Positions 7,084 through 15,273 of a stretch of 37,436 bases of DNA are shown one piece after another. Positions within the stretch are counted from its first letter, which is position 1. Each line of letters begins with the position of its first letter. A program made the translations under genes and the position numbers. The notes under the pieces were generated by a model. It saw only the letters and a list, made by a program, of their open reading frames with translations, searched no databases and was not told where the DNA came from. Origin of the DNA: Planctomycetota bacterium (lineage in GTDB: Bacteria; Planctomycetota; UBA1135; UBA2386); contig JAEUHV010000167.1 in assembly GCA_016794485.1 (NCBI GenBank), positions 1-37,436 of the forward strand. Direction: 5' to 3'.

Positions 7084-9303
7084 TCACTGCGTGATGTTGC
7101 GCACCACGGACACGCGGTCGGTGATCAGGCTCGTGATCACCAGCTCCGGCCGGCCGTCGCCGGTCAGGTCCTGCAGCACCGCGTCCGACGCGCCGAGCGT
7201 GCCCGGGAACGTCGGCAGCAGCGGGAAGCTGCCCTTGCCATCGCCGACCATGATCCGGAAGTCGCCGCTCTGCAGCGAGGCGACCAGGATGTCCGGCACG
7301 CCGTCGTTGCTCAGGTCGCGGGCCAGCAGGGCGGTCGGCGTGGCACCGGCAGGATAGTCCTGGCCGGTGAACCCCTCGGCGTTGCCGAACAACACCGACA
7401 CCGTGCCCGAGGTCGCGTTGCTGACCACGAGGTCGGCGCGGCCGTCGCGGTTGAAGTCGGCGGTCACGAGATAGTTCGGCGACTGCCCGACCGGCACCGA
7501 CAGGAACTGCTCGAAGCCGGCCCCGAGGTTGCGCAGCACGACGATGTCCGATTGGCTGGCGCGCGACACCGCGAGGTCCTGGCGACCGTCCCCGGTGAAG
7601 TCCGCGGCGACGACGTCGATCGGACCGCCGCCGAGCGCGAGCACGGTCTCCGGGCCGAAGGTGAACGGCACCGACGTGCCGGGGATCAGGTGCAGGCTGC
7701 CGCCGAGGTAGTCGCACACCGCGATGTCCATGTCGGCGTCGCGGTCGAAGTCCGCCATCGCGATGCCGAACGGGAAGTCGCCGCTGGCGATCGTCGCCGG
7801 CGTTCCGGGCAGGACCTCGAAGCTGTAGACGCCGACGCTCGACGTGTTGCGCAGCACCTTGATGCCACCGGGCACGCTGACGACGAGGTCGGTCTTGCCG
7901 TCGCCGTCGATGTCGCCCGCTTCGATCTGGAACACCGGCAGGCCCACGTCGACCGTGGCCTGCACTTCGAGCGACGTGGCGCCACCGGCGAGGATCGACA
8001 GGCGCGGATCCGCGAAGCTGCCGGTCACGACTTCCTGGGCGCCGTCGCCGTCGAAGTCACCGCCCTCGGCCCATGCCGCACCGGGCAAGCCGCTGGCGAA
8101 ATTGCGCGCGCCGGCGAGTTCGCCATCGCCCTTGGCCAGCCACAGGTTGATGCGATCGCCGCCACCCGACAGCGCGAACAGGTCCTGCTTGCCGTTGCCG
8201 TCGAAGTCGCCGACGAACGGACGCAGCGGCAGGCCGCTCGAATCGAGCTGGAACTGCGGGCCGACTCCACCTGCCGCCACCTGCGGCGCCACGCACATGG
8301 TGGCGTTGAAGGCGAGGCAGGCGCACAGGTCGCCGAGGCCGTCACCGGTCACGTCGGCGATGGTCGCCACCGACGGTTGCGCCGGCACCGGCACGTCGAA
8401 CGAGCTGTAGCCGAACGGCGTGCCGCCGTTGCCCACCGTGCCCGAGTAGATCGGGTAGATGTCGGTGACGACCGTGTAGCGGTTCGCCGCGAAGCACGCG
8501 ACCGCGAAGTCGGGGGCGAGATCACCGCTGAGGTCGCCGACGGCGATCGCCGCGGGAGCTCCAGGAATGTCGAGTTGCAGCCAGCTGCCGGACAGCGAAT
8601 TGCCCTTGCCGGTCACTTGCTGCATGACCAGCACGCGCGACAGCTGCGGGTCGGCGACCAGCAGGTCGACGAGGCCATCGTGGTCGGCATCGCCGGCGGC
8701 GAGATTGAACGCCTGGCCGCCACCCGGCAACGCGAACGACTGCGTGTTCACGAAGGCGCCACTGCCGTCGCCGTAGCCGACGAAGATCTCCGGCGCGCCC
8801 GGCCGCGACACCGCGACGTCGGCATTGCCATCGTCGTTCCAGTCGCCAACACAGACCGCCAAGGCATCGGCGCCGACGGGAATCGAAGCCCCGGGCGCGA
8901 ACGTGGCATTGCCGTCGTTGATCCACAGGTCGGTCGTGTTCGTCGCGCTGCGCACGATCACCAGGTCGCGGTCGCCGTCGTTGTCGAAGTCGGCGCTCGC
9001 CATCCAGATCGGCACGCCACCGATCATCTGTTCCTGGCCAGGCACGAAGGTGGTGCCGTTGCCGACCAGGACGCGCAGTTCGCCGGTCAAGCTGATGACC
9101 GCCATGTCCAACACCCCGTCGCCGGTGAAGTCGGCGATCGAATAGTCGGTGTGCACCGCCGTCCCGGTCGGGATCTCGAGCCGCGTTTCGAAGCGGGGCA
9201 CGCTGCCGATGGTGACACCGGCGATGTCGCCCGAATGGCGGGCACAGGCCGCGAGGGCGGCGAAGACCAACAGGGCGAGAGACTGGGGGCTCGGCTTCTT
9301 CAT
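7084..9303 (-). CDS. FG-GAP/VCBS beta-propeller lipoprotein with 14 repeats
   Basis: 739 residues. Start MKKPSPQSLALLVFAALAAC gives a clear lipobox LAAC with Cys20, so the earlier ATG of the open frame (9357) is not needed. From residue 58 to about 725 there are 14 copies of an Asp-rich loop of the form DFDxDGxxDLxVx (for example ADFTGDGVLDMAV, GDIDGDGKTDLVV, QDLTGDGRPELVI) spaced about 45-50 residues. These are calcium-binding loops of integrin-type FG-GAP propeller blades; 14 copies fit two seven-bladed propellers. Loops 5 (DLSGDLAPD), 8 (ends in QE) and 10 (DFDRDADMD) deviate. There is no separate catalytic domain. Likely a surface-anchored binding protein; ligand unknown. First gene of the packed group going down to 2213. 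Confidence 0.93.
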   Translation of the reverse strand: MKKPSPQSLALLVFAALAACARHSGDIAGVTIGSVPRFETRLEIPTGTAVHTDYSIADFTGDGVLDMAVISLTGELRVLVGNGTTFVPGQEQMIGGVPIWMASADFDNDGDRDLVIVRSATNTTDLWINDGNATFAPGASIPVGADALAVCVGDWNDDGNADVAVSRPGAPEIFVGYGDGSGAFVNTQSFALPGGGQAFNLAAGDADHDGLVDLLVADPQLSRVLVMQQVTGKGNSLSGSWLQLDIPGAPAAIAVGDLSGDLAPDFAVACFAANRYTVVTDIYPIYSGTVGNGGTPFGYSSFDVPVPAQPSVATIADVTGDGLGDLCACLAFNATMCVAPQVAAGGVGPQFQLDSSGLPLRPFVGDFDGNGKQDLFALSGGGDRINLWLAKGDGELAGARNFASGLPGAAWAEGGDFDGDGAQEVVTGSFADPRLSILAGGATSLEVQATVDVGLPVFQIEAGDIDGDGKTDLVVSVPGGIKVLRNTSSVGVYSFEVLPGTPATIASGDFPFGIAMADFDRDADMDIAVCDYLGGSLHLIPGTSVPFTFGPETVLALGGGPIDVVAADFTGDGRQDLAVSRASQSDIVVLRNLGAGFEQFLSVPVGQSPNYLVTADFNRDGRADLVVSNATSGTVSVLFGNAEGFTGQDYPAGATPTALLARDLSNDGVPDILVASLQSGDFRIMVGDGKGSFPLLPTFPGTLGASDAVLQDLTGDGRPELVITSLITDRVSVVRNITQ

Positions 9304-9345
9304 GGCAGTCGGAACGGCACGGCGGACGGTTTCCGCGGACGAGCA

Positions 9346-9370
9346 AGCGTAGCACACGACCCTTGGCCAA
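9346..9370 (-). promoter_or_regulatory. Weak promoter candidate upstream of the FG-GAP gene
   Basis: The 153-base gap between the gamma-carbonic-anhydrase-like stop and the FG-GAP start holds no gene. On the minus strand it contains TGTGC-TACGCT (an extended -10 look-alike, TACGCT at 9351-9346), ending 42 bases before the ATG. TTGGCC lies 13 bases further up, which is too close for a normal -35; it is part of the palindrome CTTGGCCAAG at 9362-9371. It is the only plausible element found here. Confidence 0.22.
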
Positions 9371-9456
9371 GCGCTGCGCCGAAATGGGCAAGGCGACGGC
9401 GGCTCGCAACGGCGACGGCTGGCCCCCGTGGCACCGGTCGGATCGACTTTGCGGAA

Positions 9457-9993
9457 TCAGGCCTCGGGTGCCAGATAGCTGCGCGCCCGCAGGACGTAGT
9501 GGCGCGCCCGCCACCGCATGCCTTCCATCTCGTCGTCGGTGACCTGACGCACGATGCGCCCGGGCATGCCGAGCACGACCGACCGCGGCGGGATCACCGC
9601 GTTCTCCTTCACCAGGGCCCCGGCCCCGAGCAACGAGTATTCGCCGATGCGGGCGCCGCCGAGCACGATGCTGCCCATGCCGACCAGCGCATAGTCGCCG
9701 ATCTCGACGCCGTGCACGATCACGCCGTGCCCGATCGTGACCCCGCGACCGATGCGCAACGGGGCGTCGAGGTCGACGTGGATGCAGGAGTTGTCCTGCA
9801 CGTTGGTCTCGGCACCGATCTCGATCGAACTGTCGTCGCCGCGGATCGTGACGCCGAACCAGATGCCGACGTCCTGGCCGAGGCGCACGTCGCCGACCAC
9901 GGTGGCGTTGTCGGCGACCATGGCACCGCCGCGGCGCCGCAGGCGGCCGACCATGTCGGGAGTCACGTGGAACGTTCGTTCGGCGGGGTTCAT
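9457..9993 (-). CDS. Gamma-class carbonic anhydrase-like left-handed beta-helix protein
   Basis: 178 residues, the usual length of YrdA/PaaY/CaiE-type proteins. Repeated hexapeptides ([LIV]GxxxxV type) run from about residue 25 to 140 and form a left-handed beta helix, expected as a trimer. The three zinc histidines of the gamma class are present: H72 in CIHVD, H89 and H94 in TIGHGVIVHG. Also RGDDSSIEIG and NVQDNSCIH. The Glu-rich proton-shuttle loop of methanogen Cam is absent, as in most short members, so carbonic anhydrase activity is possible but not certain. The start ATG overlaps the CPBP stop by 4 bases. The last gene of the methyltransferase-thiamine group. Confidence 0.92.
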   Translation of the reverse strand: MNPAERTFHVTPDMVGRLRRRGGAMVADNATVVGDVRLGQDVGIWFGVTIRGDDSSIEIGAETNVQDNSCIHVDLDAPLRIGRGVTIGHGVIVHGVEIGDYALVGMGSIVLGGARIGEYSLLGAGALVKENAVIPPRSVVLGMPGRIVRQVTDDEMEGMRWRARHYVLRARSYLAPEA

Positions 9994-10676
9994 CGGCGGT
10001 AGAGGAAGTCGAGGGATCCGGGCCAGGCCACGGTGACCAGCACGGTGAGGCCGTTGTGCAAGGCGTGGGCGAACATCGATGCGCCGAGGCTGCGGCAACG
10101 GTACGCGATCGCGCCGAACAGGGCCCCGAGCAGGGCCAGGGGCAAGGCGTACGGCAACCCGTGCGCGAGCCCGAACACGACCGCTGTGAGCCCGATCGCG
10201 ACGGGTGGGCGCAGCACGCCGAGCAAGGCACCCTGCAGGTAGCCGCGGAACACGACCTCCTCGGCGAATGGTGCCGCGACGACGATCGCGAACACCACGA
10301 CCCAGAAACCCGGCCGGCCCACGGGTGCGGTGGCCAGGTAGTCGAGTGCCGGCTGCGGCTCACACGCAACGAGCCGCAGGTAGCCGACGAGCAACGCGAC
10401 CCACCCGAGCGCGAACGGCACATAGGTGCCGACCACGACGGCAGCCCGTGCCGGCCGGAACGGCAACGCCGCTGGCAAACGCCAGGCGAGGGCTCCGATC
10501 GCCAATGCGGCGACGGCGAACGCGAGCATGCTGCCTTCGAGGTTCGTACCGCGATCGGGGTCGATCGGCACGACTCCGCAGCGTTGCAGCACGTCCCACA
10601 CCAGCAGCGGCCCCACCGCCAGCACGGCGAACCCGAGCATGAACCGGATCGCGAGCGTCGCCGGAGCCGCCGTCAT
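9990..10676 (-). CDS. CPBP family intramembrane glutamic protease (Abi/Rce1-like)
   Basis: 228 residues with about 6 to 7 hydrophobic segments. The three CPBP motifs are present: E139-E140-x3-R144 (EEVVFRG), FGLAH ending at H172, and H204-x3-N208 (HALHN). Members cleave within the membrane in CaaX processing (Rce1), in bacteriocin self-immunity or in anti-sigma processing. The role here is unknown, because a thiamine neighbourhood gives no hint. The ATG overlaps the thiG stop by 4 bases and its own stop overlaps the next start by 4 bases, so it is translated as part of a chain. Confidence 0.92.
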   Translation of the reverse strand: MTAAPATLAIRFMLGFAVLAVGPLLVWDVLQRCGVVPIDPDRGTNLEGSMLAFAVAALAIGALAWRLPAALPFRPARAAVVVGTYVPFALGWVALLVGYLRLVACEPQPALDYLATAPVGRPGFWVVVFAIVVAAPFAEEVVFRGYLQGALLGVLRPPVAIGLTAVVFGLAHGLPYALPLALLGALFGAIAYRCRSLGASMFAHALHNGLTVLVTVAWPGSLDFLYRR

Positions 10677-11461
10677 TCGCCGGCGATGATGCCGCTCGTC
10701 GGCGACGACGCCGAGGCGTAGAGCTTCTTGCCGATGCGCCCGGCCAGGAACGCGTCGCGGCCGGCTTCCGCCGCCGCCTTCATCGCCCGCGCCATGCGCA
10801 CCGGATCCTTCGCCAACGCGACGCCGGTGTTGAGCAGTACGCCGTGCGCACCGAGTTCGAACGCGACGGCGACGTCGCTGGCGGTACCGACGCCCGCGTC
10901 GACGATGATCGGCACCTTGGCGCGTTCGAGGATGATGCGGATGTTGTTCGGGTTCAGGATGCCCTGGCCGCTGCCGATCGGCGCACCCGCCGGCATCACC
11001 GCGGTCACGCCGACGTCTTCGAGGCGCTTGGCCAACACCGGGTCGTCGCTGGTGTAGCACAGCACGACGAAGCCTTCCTTCACCAGCACCTTGGCCGCTT
11101 CGAGCGTGCCGACCGGATCGGGCAACAGCGTCTGCGGATCGCCGAGCACCTCGAGCTTGACGAGGTCGCCGATGCCGAGTTCGCGCCCCAGACGTGCGGT
11201 GCGGATCGCATGGTCGGCGTCGAAGCAGCCGGCGGTGTTCGGCAGCAGCACGTATTTGTCGCGCGGCAGGTAGTCGAGCAGCGACTTGCCCTGCGGCACG
11301 CCGATCTGCATGCGGCGCACGGCGACGGTCACGCACTGCGTGCCCGAAACGGCGAGCGCCTCCACCATCGACTCCATCGACGGGTACTTGCCGGTGCCGA
11401 GGAACAGGCGCGATTGGAACGTGTACTGGCCCAGCACCAGCGGTTGGTCGGTCAAGGTCAC
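10673..11461 (-). CDS. thiG: Thiazole synthase ThiG
   Basis: 262 residues. TIM-barrel enzyme that forms the thiazole phosphate of thiamine from deoxyxylulose 5-phosphate, dehydroglycine and sulfur carried by ThiS. Visible: [10 protein letters not shown] near the N-terminus, [16 protein letters not shown], Schiff-base lysine K102 in [22 protein letters not shown] and [13 protein letters not shown]. The start is GTG at 11461, giving [11 protein letters not shown]; no better start exists in the 43 bases after thiS. The stop overlaps the CPBP gene by 4 bases. Its substrate deoxyxylulose 5-phosphate is the product of Dxs, encoded at 16138-18090 in this window. Confidence 0.97.
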   Translation of the reverse strand: MTLTDQPLVLGQYTFQSRLFLGTGKYPSMESMVEALAVSGTQCVTVAVRRMQIGVPQGKSLLDYLPRDKYVLLPNTAGCFDADHAIRTARLGRELGIGDLVKLEVLGDPQTLLPDPVGTLEAAKVLVKEGFVVLCYTSDDPVLAKRLEDVGVTAVMPAGAPIGSGQGILNPNNIRIILERAKVPIIVDAGVGTASDVAVAFELGAHGVLLNTGVALAKDPVRMARAMKAAAEAGRDAFLAGRIGKKLYASASSPTSGIIAGE

Positions 11462-11504
11462 GGCACGATCGTGCGCGGCGCCCTGCCCGCGGACAAGGGC
11501 TCGT

Positions 11505-11714
11505 TCAGCCGCCGCCGAAGAACGTCACGACCTCGAGCCGGTCGCCGTCGTGCAGCACGGTGCCCGCATGCTCGGCCCGCCGCACCAGGTCCTTGTTGCG
11601 TTCGACCGCGACCTGGGTCGGCTTCAGACCCAACGCCGCGACCAGGTCGGCGACCGTGGCCCCGGTCGGCAGCTCGCGGGGCTCGCCGTTCACGGTGACG
11701 TGGATGGCGGTCAT
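11505..11714 (-). CDS. thiS: Sulfur carrier protein ThiS
   Basis: 69 residues, ubiquitin-like beta-grasp fold. The C-terminus ends in FFGGG, and the terminal Gly-Gly carboxylate is adenylated by ThiF and turned into the thiocarboxylate that donates sulfur to ThiG. Start [16 protein letters not shown] is typical. The ATG at 11714 overlaps the methyltransferase stop by 4 bases, which decides the start although the frame is open further up. thiS is followed by thiG, the commonest arrangement. No thiF, thiO/thiH or thiC is in the window. Confidence 0.95.
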   Translation of the reverse strand: MTAIHVTVNGEPRELPTGATVADLVAALGLKPTQVAVERNKDLVRRAEHAGTVLHDGDRLEVVTFFGGG

Positions 11715-12907
11715 GGATCGAGCCGCTGCAGCAGCAGCACCTTCAGGTATTCGCTCTCGGGATGCGTGATCGGCACGGGATGGTCCGGCCCGGCCCCGAT
11801 CCGCTGCCGCAACACGACGTGGAACGGCAGGCCGGCCGCGGCCTGGCGCACGACCTCCTCGAACCGCCGCCAGTCCATGTGGTGGCTGCAGGTACACGTG
11901 ACCAGGAAGCCGTCCTTCGCCAGCACGCGCAGGGCCTGGCGGTTGAGGTCGCGGTAGCCGCGTTCGGCGCCGTCGAGTTCGCGGCGCGACTTCGCGAACG
12001 CCGGCGGGTCGAGCACGACGAGGTCGAACTCGGCATTGCGCTCGCGCTGCGCGCGCAGGAAGTCGAACACGCTGCCGCAGTGGGTGTCGAGCTGCAGGCC
12101 GTCGCGTTCGGCGTCGGCGCGCGCGATCGCCAGCGCCGCTTCGGACTGGTCGACGGCGAGGGCTGCCGTGGCCCCACCGCGCAGCGCGTTGCGGGCGAAG
12201 GCGCCCTGGTAGCAGAACAGGTCGAGCACGCGCCGACCCTTCGCCAGCGACTGGACCAGGGCGCGGGCGGGCTTCTGGTCGAGGTAGAAGCCGGTCTTGT
12301 GGCCGTCGAACGGGCGCACGGTGTGCTCGACGCCGTGTTCGCGGAACGTGACCTGTTCGATGCGGCGGCCGTGCAGCAGGCGCACTTCCTCGGCGAGGCC
12401 TTCGTGCTTGCGCACGGCGATGTCGTTGCGGGCGACCACCGACTCGACCTGCAGACGCTCGGCGAGGAACGGCACGATCGCGTCGAGCGACTGCTCGACG
12501 AACTCGCTGCTGGCCTGCAACACGAGCACGGGGCCGTAGCGGTCGACGACGAGTCCGGGCAACCAGTCGCCTTCGCCGTGCACGAGGCGGGCGCCGTCGG
12601 TCGGGCCGAGCACTCCGGCGCGGGCGTCGAGGGCGCGGGCGAGGCGGGCCTGGAAGAACGTGGCGCGGTCGGGCACGCCGTCACCGGTCCACGGGCCGCA
12701 GGCGCGCAGGGCGAGCTTGCTGCGCGAGGTGATCGCGAGGCCGAGGTCGCGGTGGTTCTCGTCGCGGACACGCACGAGACGGCCTGGGGTGGTGTCGCCT
12801 CGCTCGACGTCGTCGGCGTAGAACCACGGCTGGCCGCGGCGCAGGAACCCGCTGGCCTTCGCGGTCAGCTGCACGTCGGTGGGTGCGAGATCGGGCGTGG
12901 CGGACAT
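11711..12907 (-). CDS. RlmI-like class I rRNA large subunit methyltransferase
   Basis: 398 residues, matching the RlmI/RlmK-N family (23S rRNA m5C1962 in E. coli). PUA domain at residues 10-85 ([16 protein letters not shown]), then the linker domain with [12 protein letters not shown] (201-212), SAM motif [13 protein letters not shown] (227-238), motif [11 protein letters not shown] (299-307) and the Cys motif TCTCSHHM (337-344). These are diagnostic of RNA cytosine-5 methyltransferases in this COG1092 group. Start ATG at 12907. It heads a chain with thiS, thiG, CPBP and the beta-helix protein, each overlapping or nearly so. Which rRNA base is modified here is inferred from family. Confidence 0.93.
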   Translation of the reverse strand: MSATPDLAPTDVQLTAKASGFLRRGQPWFYADDVERGDTTPGRLVRVRDENHRDLGLAITSRSKLALRACGPWTGDGVPDRATFFQARLARALDARAGVLGPTDGARLVHGEGDWLPGLVVDRYGPVLVLQASSEFVEQSLDAIVPFLAERLQVESVVARNDIAVRKHEGLAEEVRLLHGRRIEQVTFREHGVEHTVRPFDGHKTGFYLDQKPARALVQSLAKGRRVLDLFCYQGAFARNALRGGATAALAVDQSEAALAIARADAERDGLQLDTHCGSVFDFLRAQRERNAEFDLVVLDPPAFAKSRRELDGAERGYRDLNRQALRVLAKDGFLVTCTCSHHMDWRRFEEVVRQAAAGLPFHVVLRQRIGAGPDHPVPITHPESEYLKVLLLQRLDP

Positions 12908-12977
12908 TCGGGGCGGAGACGCTACGGCGTTCGAAGGCGCTGCGCCATCGGGCTTCTCCGTCGCGCGAAACGCGCCG

Positions 12978-13532
12978 TCATCCGCTCGATTGCGCATCGA
13001 GCGATCGCAGGTACGCGGCAACGGAGGGAGCGTCCGCTTCGCAGTCTGCCCATGCGATGCACGCCGTCGAGTTCCCATCGATGCCCTGGTCCACCAACGG
13101 AATGAGACCCGATGGGACATAGGCGACGAGAGTTCCGCAGACGTGTACCGACTGCTGCGGCGCCGGTCGCAAGAAGTCGACCCACAGCCCAAAACCAGGG
13201 CAATCGCAGACGTCGAACACACCGTCCGAGACGACTGCGGAGTACCCTTCGGACAAGCTGTCCGATGGCGAGTACAGAAGCAGTCGACCATCCGCCCGCC
13301 AGTCCCCGCTGTGCACTGGATCGCCCTTCGCTGCGAGACACCGCCGACGCGCTTCGCAAACCTGCGGAACCAGGCGCTCGAGCCTAGCCGCATCATCGGT
13401 CCGTGAGCCAGCCCCCATCACGTCTTCCATCCGGACGTCGAGCCCGAACTCCGACGGCCACGCAGACGATGGCGTCAGGTGATCCCCGACACTGCGATAC
13501 CACGTCCAACACTCCTGGATGGTTCTCAGCAC
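12978..13532 (-). CDS. Orphan protein of unknown function, atypical composition
   Basis: 184 residues, no signal peptide or membrane segment. GTG start at 13532 is supported by a strong Shine-Dalgarno (AGGAAGG, 6-base spacing) and a stop codon just upstream. I do not recognise a family. The second half reads like a small globular domain (YSAVVSDGVFDVCDCPG, VHVCGTLVAYVPSG, ACIAWADCEADAPSV) with six cysteines, and the protein ends AAYLRSLDAQ. Hand counts give about 64% GC against about 70% nearby, and codons such as AGA, TGT, TAT, AGT and TCT are used near the start, which neighbours avoid. Together these suggest transfer from another genome; small single-domain orphans of this kind are often immunity proteins, but nothing shows that here. 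The methyltransferase gene starts 70 bases downstream. Confidence 0.75.
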   Translation of the reverse strand: MLRTIQECWTWYRSVGDHLTPSSAWPSEFGLDVRMEDVMGAGSRTDDAARLERLVPQVCEARRRCLAAKGDPVHSGDWRADGRLLLYSPSDSLSEGYSAVVSDGVFDVCDCPGFGLWVDFLRPAPQQSVHVCGTLVAYVPSGLIPLVDQGIDGNSTACIAWADCEADAPSVAAYLRSLDAQSSG

Positions 13533-13538
13533 GTGTTG

Positions 13539-13545
13539 CCTTCCT
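13539..13545 (-). promoter_or_regulatory. Strong Shine-Dalgarno for the 184-residue orphan
   Basis: AGGAAGG on the minus strand, 6 bases before the GTG at 13532. It is the clearest ribosome binding site in the window; most neighbours rely on overlaps with the previous gene or show no SD. It fixes the non-ATG start. Confidence 0.7.
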
Positions 13546-13648
13546 CACGCGTCGACCTGTTGCCTTCTCGTACTGCACGAGAACTGCGCCTGCCCACTTG
13601 TAGCCGATCGCGCTGGAGAATCCGCGCCACGCCGCTGCGCGCATCCGG

Positions 13649-14251
13649 ATGGAACGGAACATGGTCGTGTACTGGATCCTGTTCGCCGTCCGCTTCGCCG
13701 CGATCGCCGTCGTCGCCCGCTACCTCGCCGCCGCCCTCGGCGCGCTCCCAGCCCTCGCCGCAATCGCGACCCTCGCCACCGCGCTCGGAGCGCTCGGCAC
13801 CGTGCTGCTGCGCACGTCCCCCCTCGGCGTCGTCACCTGGAAGAACCGCACCGCCGGCTGGCTCCTGCCGTTCTGCATGGTGCTCGGCGCAAACCAGCTG
13901 CCCGCCATGCTCGCCAGCTCCGTCGCCGTGATCACGGTCGCCGCGGCCACCGGCATCGGCAACGGCGGCCACTGGCTGCTGACCGCCGCGTGGACCCTCG
14001 ACGCCATCGCCGCGGCGTTCGCCTGGCGCGCGTTCCGCGCCCACTCCCCCGGCAGCAGCGGCCGCCGCAGCGTCACCCGCGTGTTGATCGCCGCGTTCGG
14101 GCTCGCCGGTGCCGGCCTCGTCCTGCTGCAGTTGGACCGCCCTGGCCTCGCGATCGCGGTCGCCGGTGGTCCGCCGGCCACGGTCGGCGCGTTCTCCCTG
14201 GCCTGGATCCTGCTATTGGTGACCCTCGGCCGCAACGCCCGCTGGAACTGA
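13649..14251 (+). CDS. Small multi-pass membrane protein of unknown function
   Basis: 200 residues, about 60% hydrophobic, with about six membrane segments (from VVYWILFAVRFAAIAVVA to SLAWILLLVTLG) and short Arg-rich loops (RAFRAHSPGSSGRRSVTR). The C-terminal RNARWN is basic. No family motif recognised; such proteins are often annotated as unknown integral membrane proteins. The ATG at 13649 is used, but ATG at 13661 (MVVYWIL) has the slightly better purine-rich leader GGAACGG and may be the true start. It diverges from the atypical orphan at 13532. Its third codon positions are strongly G/C, unlike that orphan, which supports it as native coding DNA. Confidence 0.75.
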   Translation: MERNMVVYWILFAVRFAAIAVVARYLAAALGALPALAAIATLATALGALGTVLLRTSPLGVVTWKNRTAGWLLPFCMVLGANQLPAMLASSVAVITVAAATGIGNGGHWLLTAAWTLDAIAAAFAWRAFRAHSPGSSGRRSVTRVLIAAFGLAGAGLVLLQLDRPGLAIAVAGGPPATVGAFSLAWILLLVTLGRNARWN

Positions 14252-14420
14252 CGCCGCACGAGAGGGTCCGGCCCTCGGCCACAATTCCGCGGTGGGGTCG
14301 CCGTCGTTCGCATGGTGGCGCTGCCGCGGACCTGCTCACTTGCGCGCGCCGAGTCGTTGGGACCGGCACTACCCGAGGATCACCAGCACGGCACGTTGTG
14401 GCGGAACCGGCGGATGTGGG

Positions 14421-14501
14421 ATGGGCAGCTGTGGCACCGACAAGAAGCCCGCGGCCAAGAAGGCCAAGAAGGCGGCGAAGAAGAAGGCCAAGAAGACCTG
14501 A
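14421..14501 (+). CDS. Possible 26-residue Lys/Ala-rich basic peptide
   Basis: Reads MGSCGTDKK followed by PAAKKAKKAAKKKAKKT and stop. Twelve of 26 residues are Lys, all AAG, and Ala codons are GCC or GCG. Tails of this kind (PAAKKAKK) occur in bacterial histone H1-like and other nucleic-acid binding proteins, but I know of no free-standing peptide with this sequence. There is one Cys near the N-terminus. The upstream reading frame is open to about 14292 but does not look coding. There is no convincing Shine-Dalgarno. A candidate terminator hairpin begins at its stop codon. It may be a real micropeptide, the relic of a longer protein, or chance. Confidence 0.45.
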   Translation: MGSCGTDKKPAAKKAKKAAKKKAKKT

Positions 14502-14532
14502 TCTGCGCGGCCCGCGTCCCCGGCCGGATCAG
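14498..14532. terminator. Candidate bidirectional terminator between convergent genes
   Basis: Outer stem CTGATC (14498-14503) / GATCAG (14527-14532) and inner stem CGGCC (14508-14512) / GGCCG (14522-14526), 11 pairs with a one-sided 4-base bulge and a 9-base loop. It spans the stops of the micropeptide (14501) and the lipoprotein (14529), which converge. No T-run follows on either side, so intrinsic termination is not proven. Confidence 0.35.
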
Positions 14533-15218
14533 CGCTGCGGGGCGGGCGTGGCGCTCGCTTCGGCGGGCAGCCCAACCTCGACCGGAACGGTGCTGCGCGC
14601 CACGTTGCTGCCGTCGAGCCCAACCAGCATCTTCTGCATGGTCGCGCGCAAGGCGCGGCCGAGCACCAGGTACGACGGCGTCGGGTTGATCTCGTTCGGC
14701 GTCAGCGTGCGGTTGCCGTAGGTCTGCTCGTGCAGCACCACGCGCTTGCCGTCGGCACCGGCCGGACCCAGCACCTGGATCTGCAAAGCGATCTCGGCGA
14801 ACGACCGCGCCCCCGACATCTCCTCGATCGCGCCGTTCGCCAGCCGCTGCAGCACGGGCTTGACCAGCAGCACGTCGGCACTCGGCCGGTCCTGCACCTT
14901 CGTGAACAGCGCACTGTCCTGCAGTTGCCGCACCAGCACTTCGCCGAGCATCTCGGGCACCGGCCGGTCCCAGAAGTCGTCGCTGCCGTAGCGGATCGGC
15001 AGCCCGCGCTCGGCCGTAGGCAGCACCACCGCGTCGCGCGTGTCGACCACCGGCAGCACGCACACGGCGCGATCGCCCGGGGCCTTCGTGCGCCATTCGA
15101 GGTCCTTGTAGAACAGTTCGTTGGCCGCGAAGTCGGCGACGTGCCCGGTCGACTGGCACGCCGTGAGGGCCAACAGGCAGGAACAGGACGCCAGCAGCAG
15201 GGAACGCATCGTGCCCAT
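14529..15218 (-). CDS. Lipoprotein of unknown function
   Basis: 229 residues (ATG at 15218; a second ATG at 15209 is also possible). Lipobox LTAC with Cys21. After the anchor comes a mixed alpha/beta domain: RAVCVLPVVDTRDAVVLP, MLGEVLVRQLQDSALFTKV, ADVLLVKPVLQRLANGAIEE, AEIALQIQVLGPAG. The order strand (VLPV), helix ending in LF-KV, strand (DVLLV), then a strand with beta-hairpins recalls the LpoB/CsgG/GNA1162-type periplasmic lipoprotein fold, but the match is by pattern only. It is last in the minus-strand group that includes nadK; a 55-base gap separates them. It converges on the micropeptide. Confidence 0.8.
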   Translation of the reverse strand: MGTMRSLLLASCSCLLALTACQSTGHVADFAANELFYKDLEWRTKAPGDRAVCVLPVVDTRDAVVLPTAERGLPIRYGSDDFWDRPVPEMLGEVLVRQLQDSALFTKVQDRPSADVLLVKPVLQRLANGAIEEMSGARSFAEIALQIQVLGPAGADGKRVVLHEQTYGNRTLTPNEINPTPSYLVLGRALRATMQKMLVGLDGSNVARSTVPVEVGLPAEASATPAPQR

Positions 15219-15273
15219 GCCATCGGCACGATCGGGCTCGAACTGGAGCCGTGCTCGCCTGCAGCGACCCGGC

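Noticed and set aside
6961..10002. Plus-strand open frame of 1013 codons opposite the FG-GAP gene
   Set aside because: Composition (Arg, His, Ala, Asp, Val runs such as DHQLRPA, QRGDQD) is that of antisense to the Asp/Gly-rich repeats; no domain, and it crosses several real genes.
13393..13662. Minus-strand frame of 89 codons overlapping the 184-residue orphan
   Set aside because: Overlaps most of its 5' region in another frame, ends in Arg-rich nonsense, and has no ribosome binding site, while the orphan has a strong one.
14292..14420. N-terminal extension of the Lys/Ala peptide to the GTG at 14292
   Set aside because: The added 43 residues (Trp, Arg, Pro, Ser mixture) do not look coding and there is no ribosome binding site; only the 26-residue form is kept.
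14252..14420. tRNA or small RNA in the gap after the membrane protein gene
   Set aside because: No T-loop (GTTCRA) or acceptor pairing seen; a 5-pair hairpin GAGGG-tccgg-CCCTC just after the stop is too weak to call.
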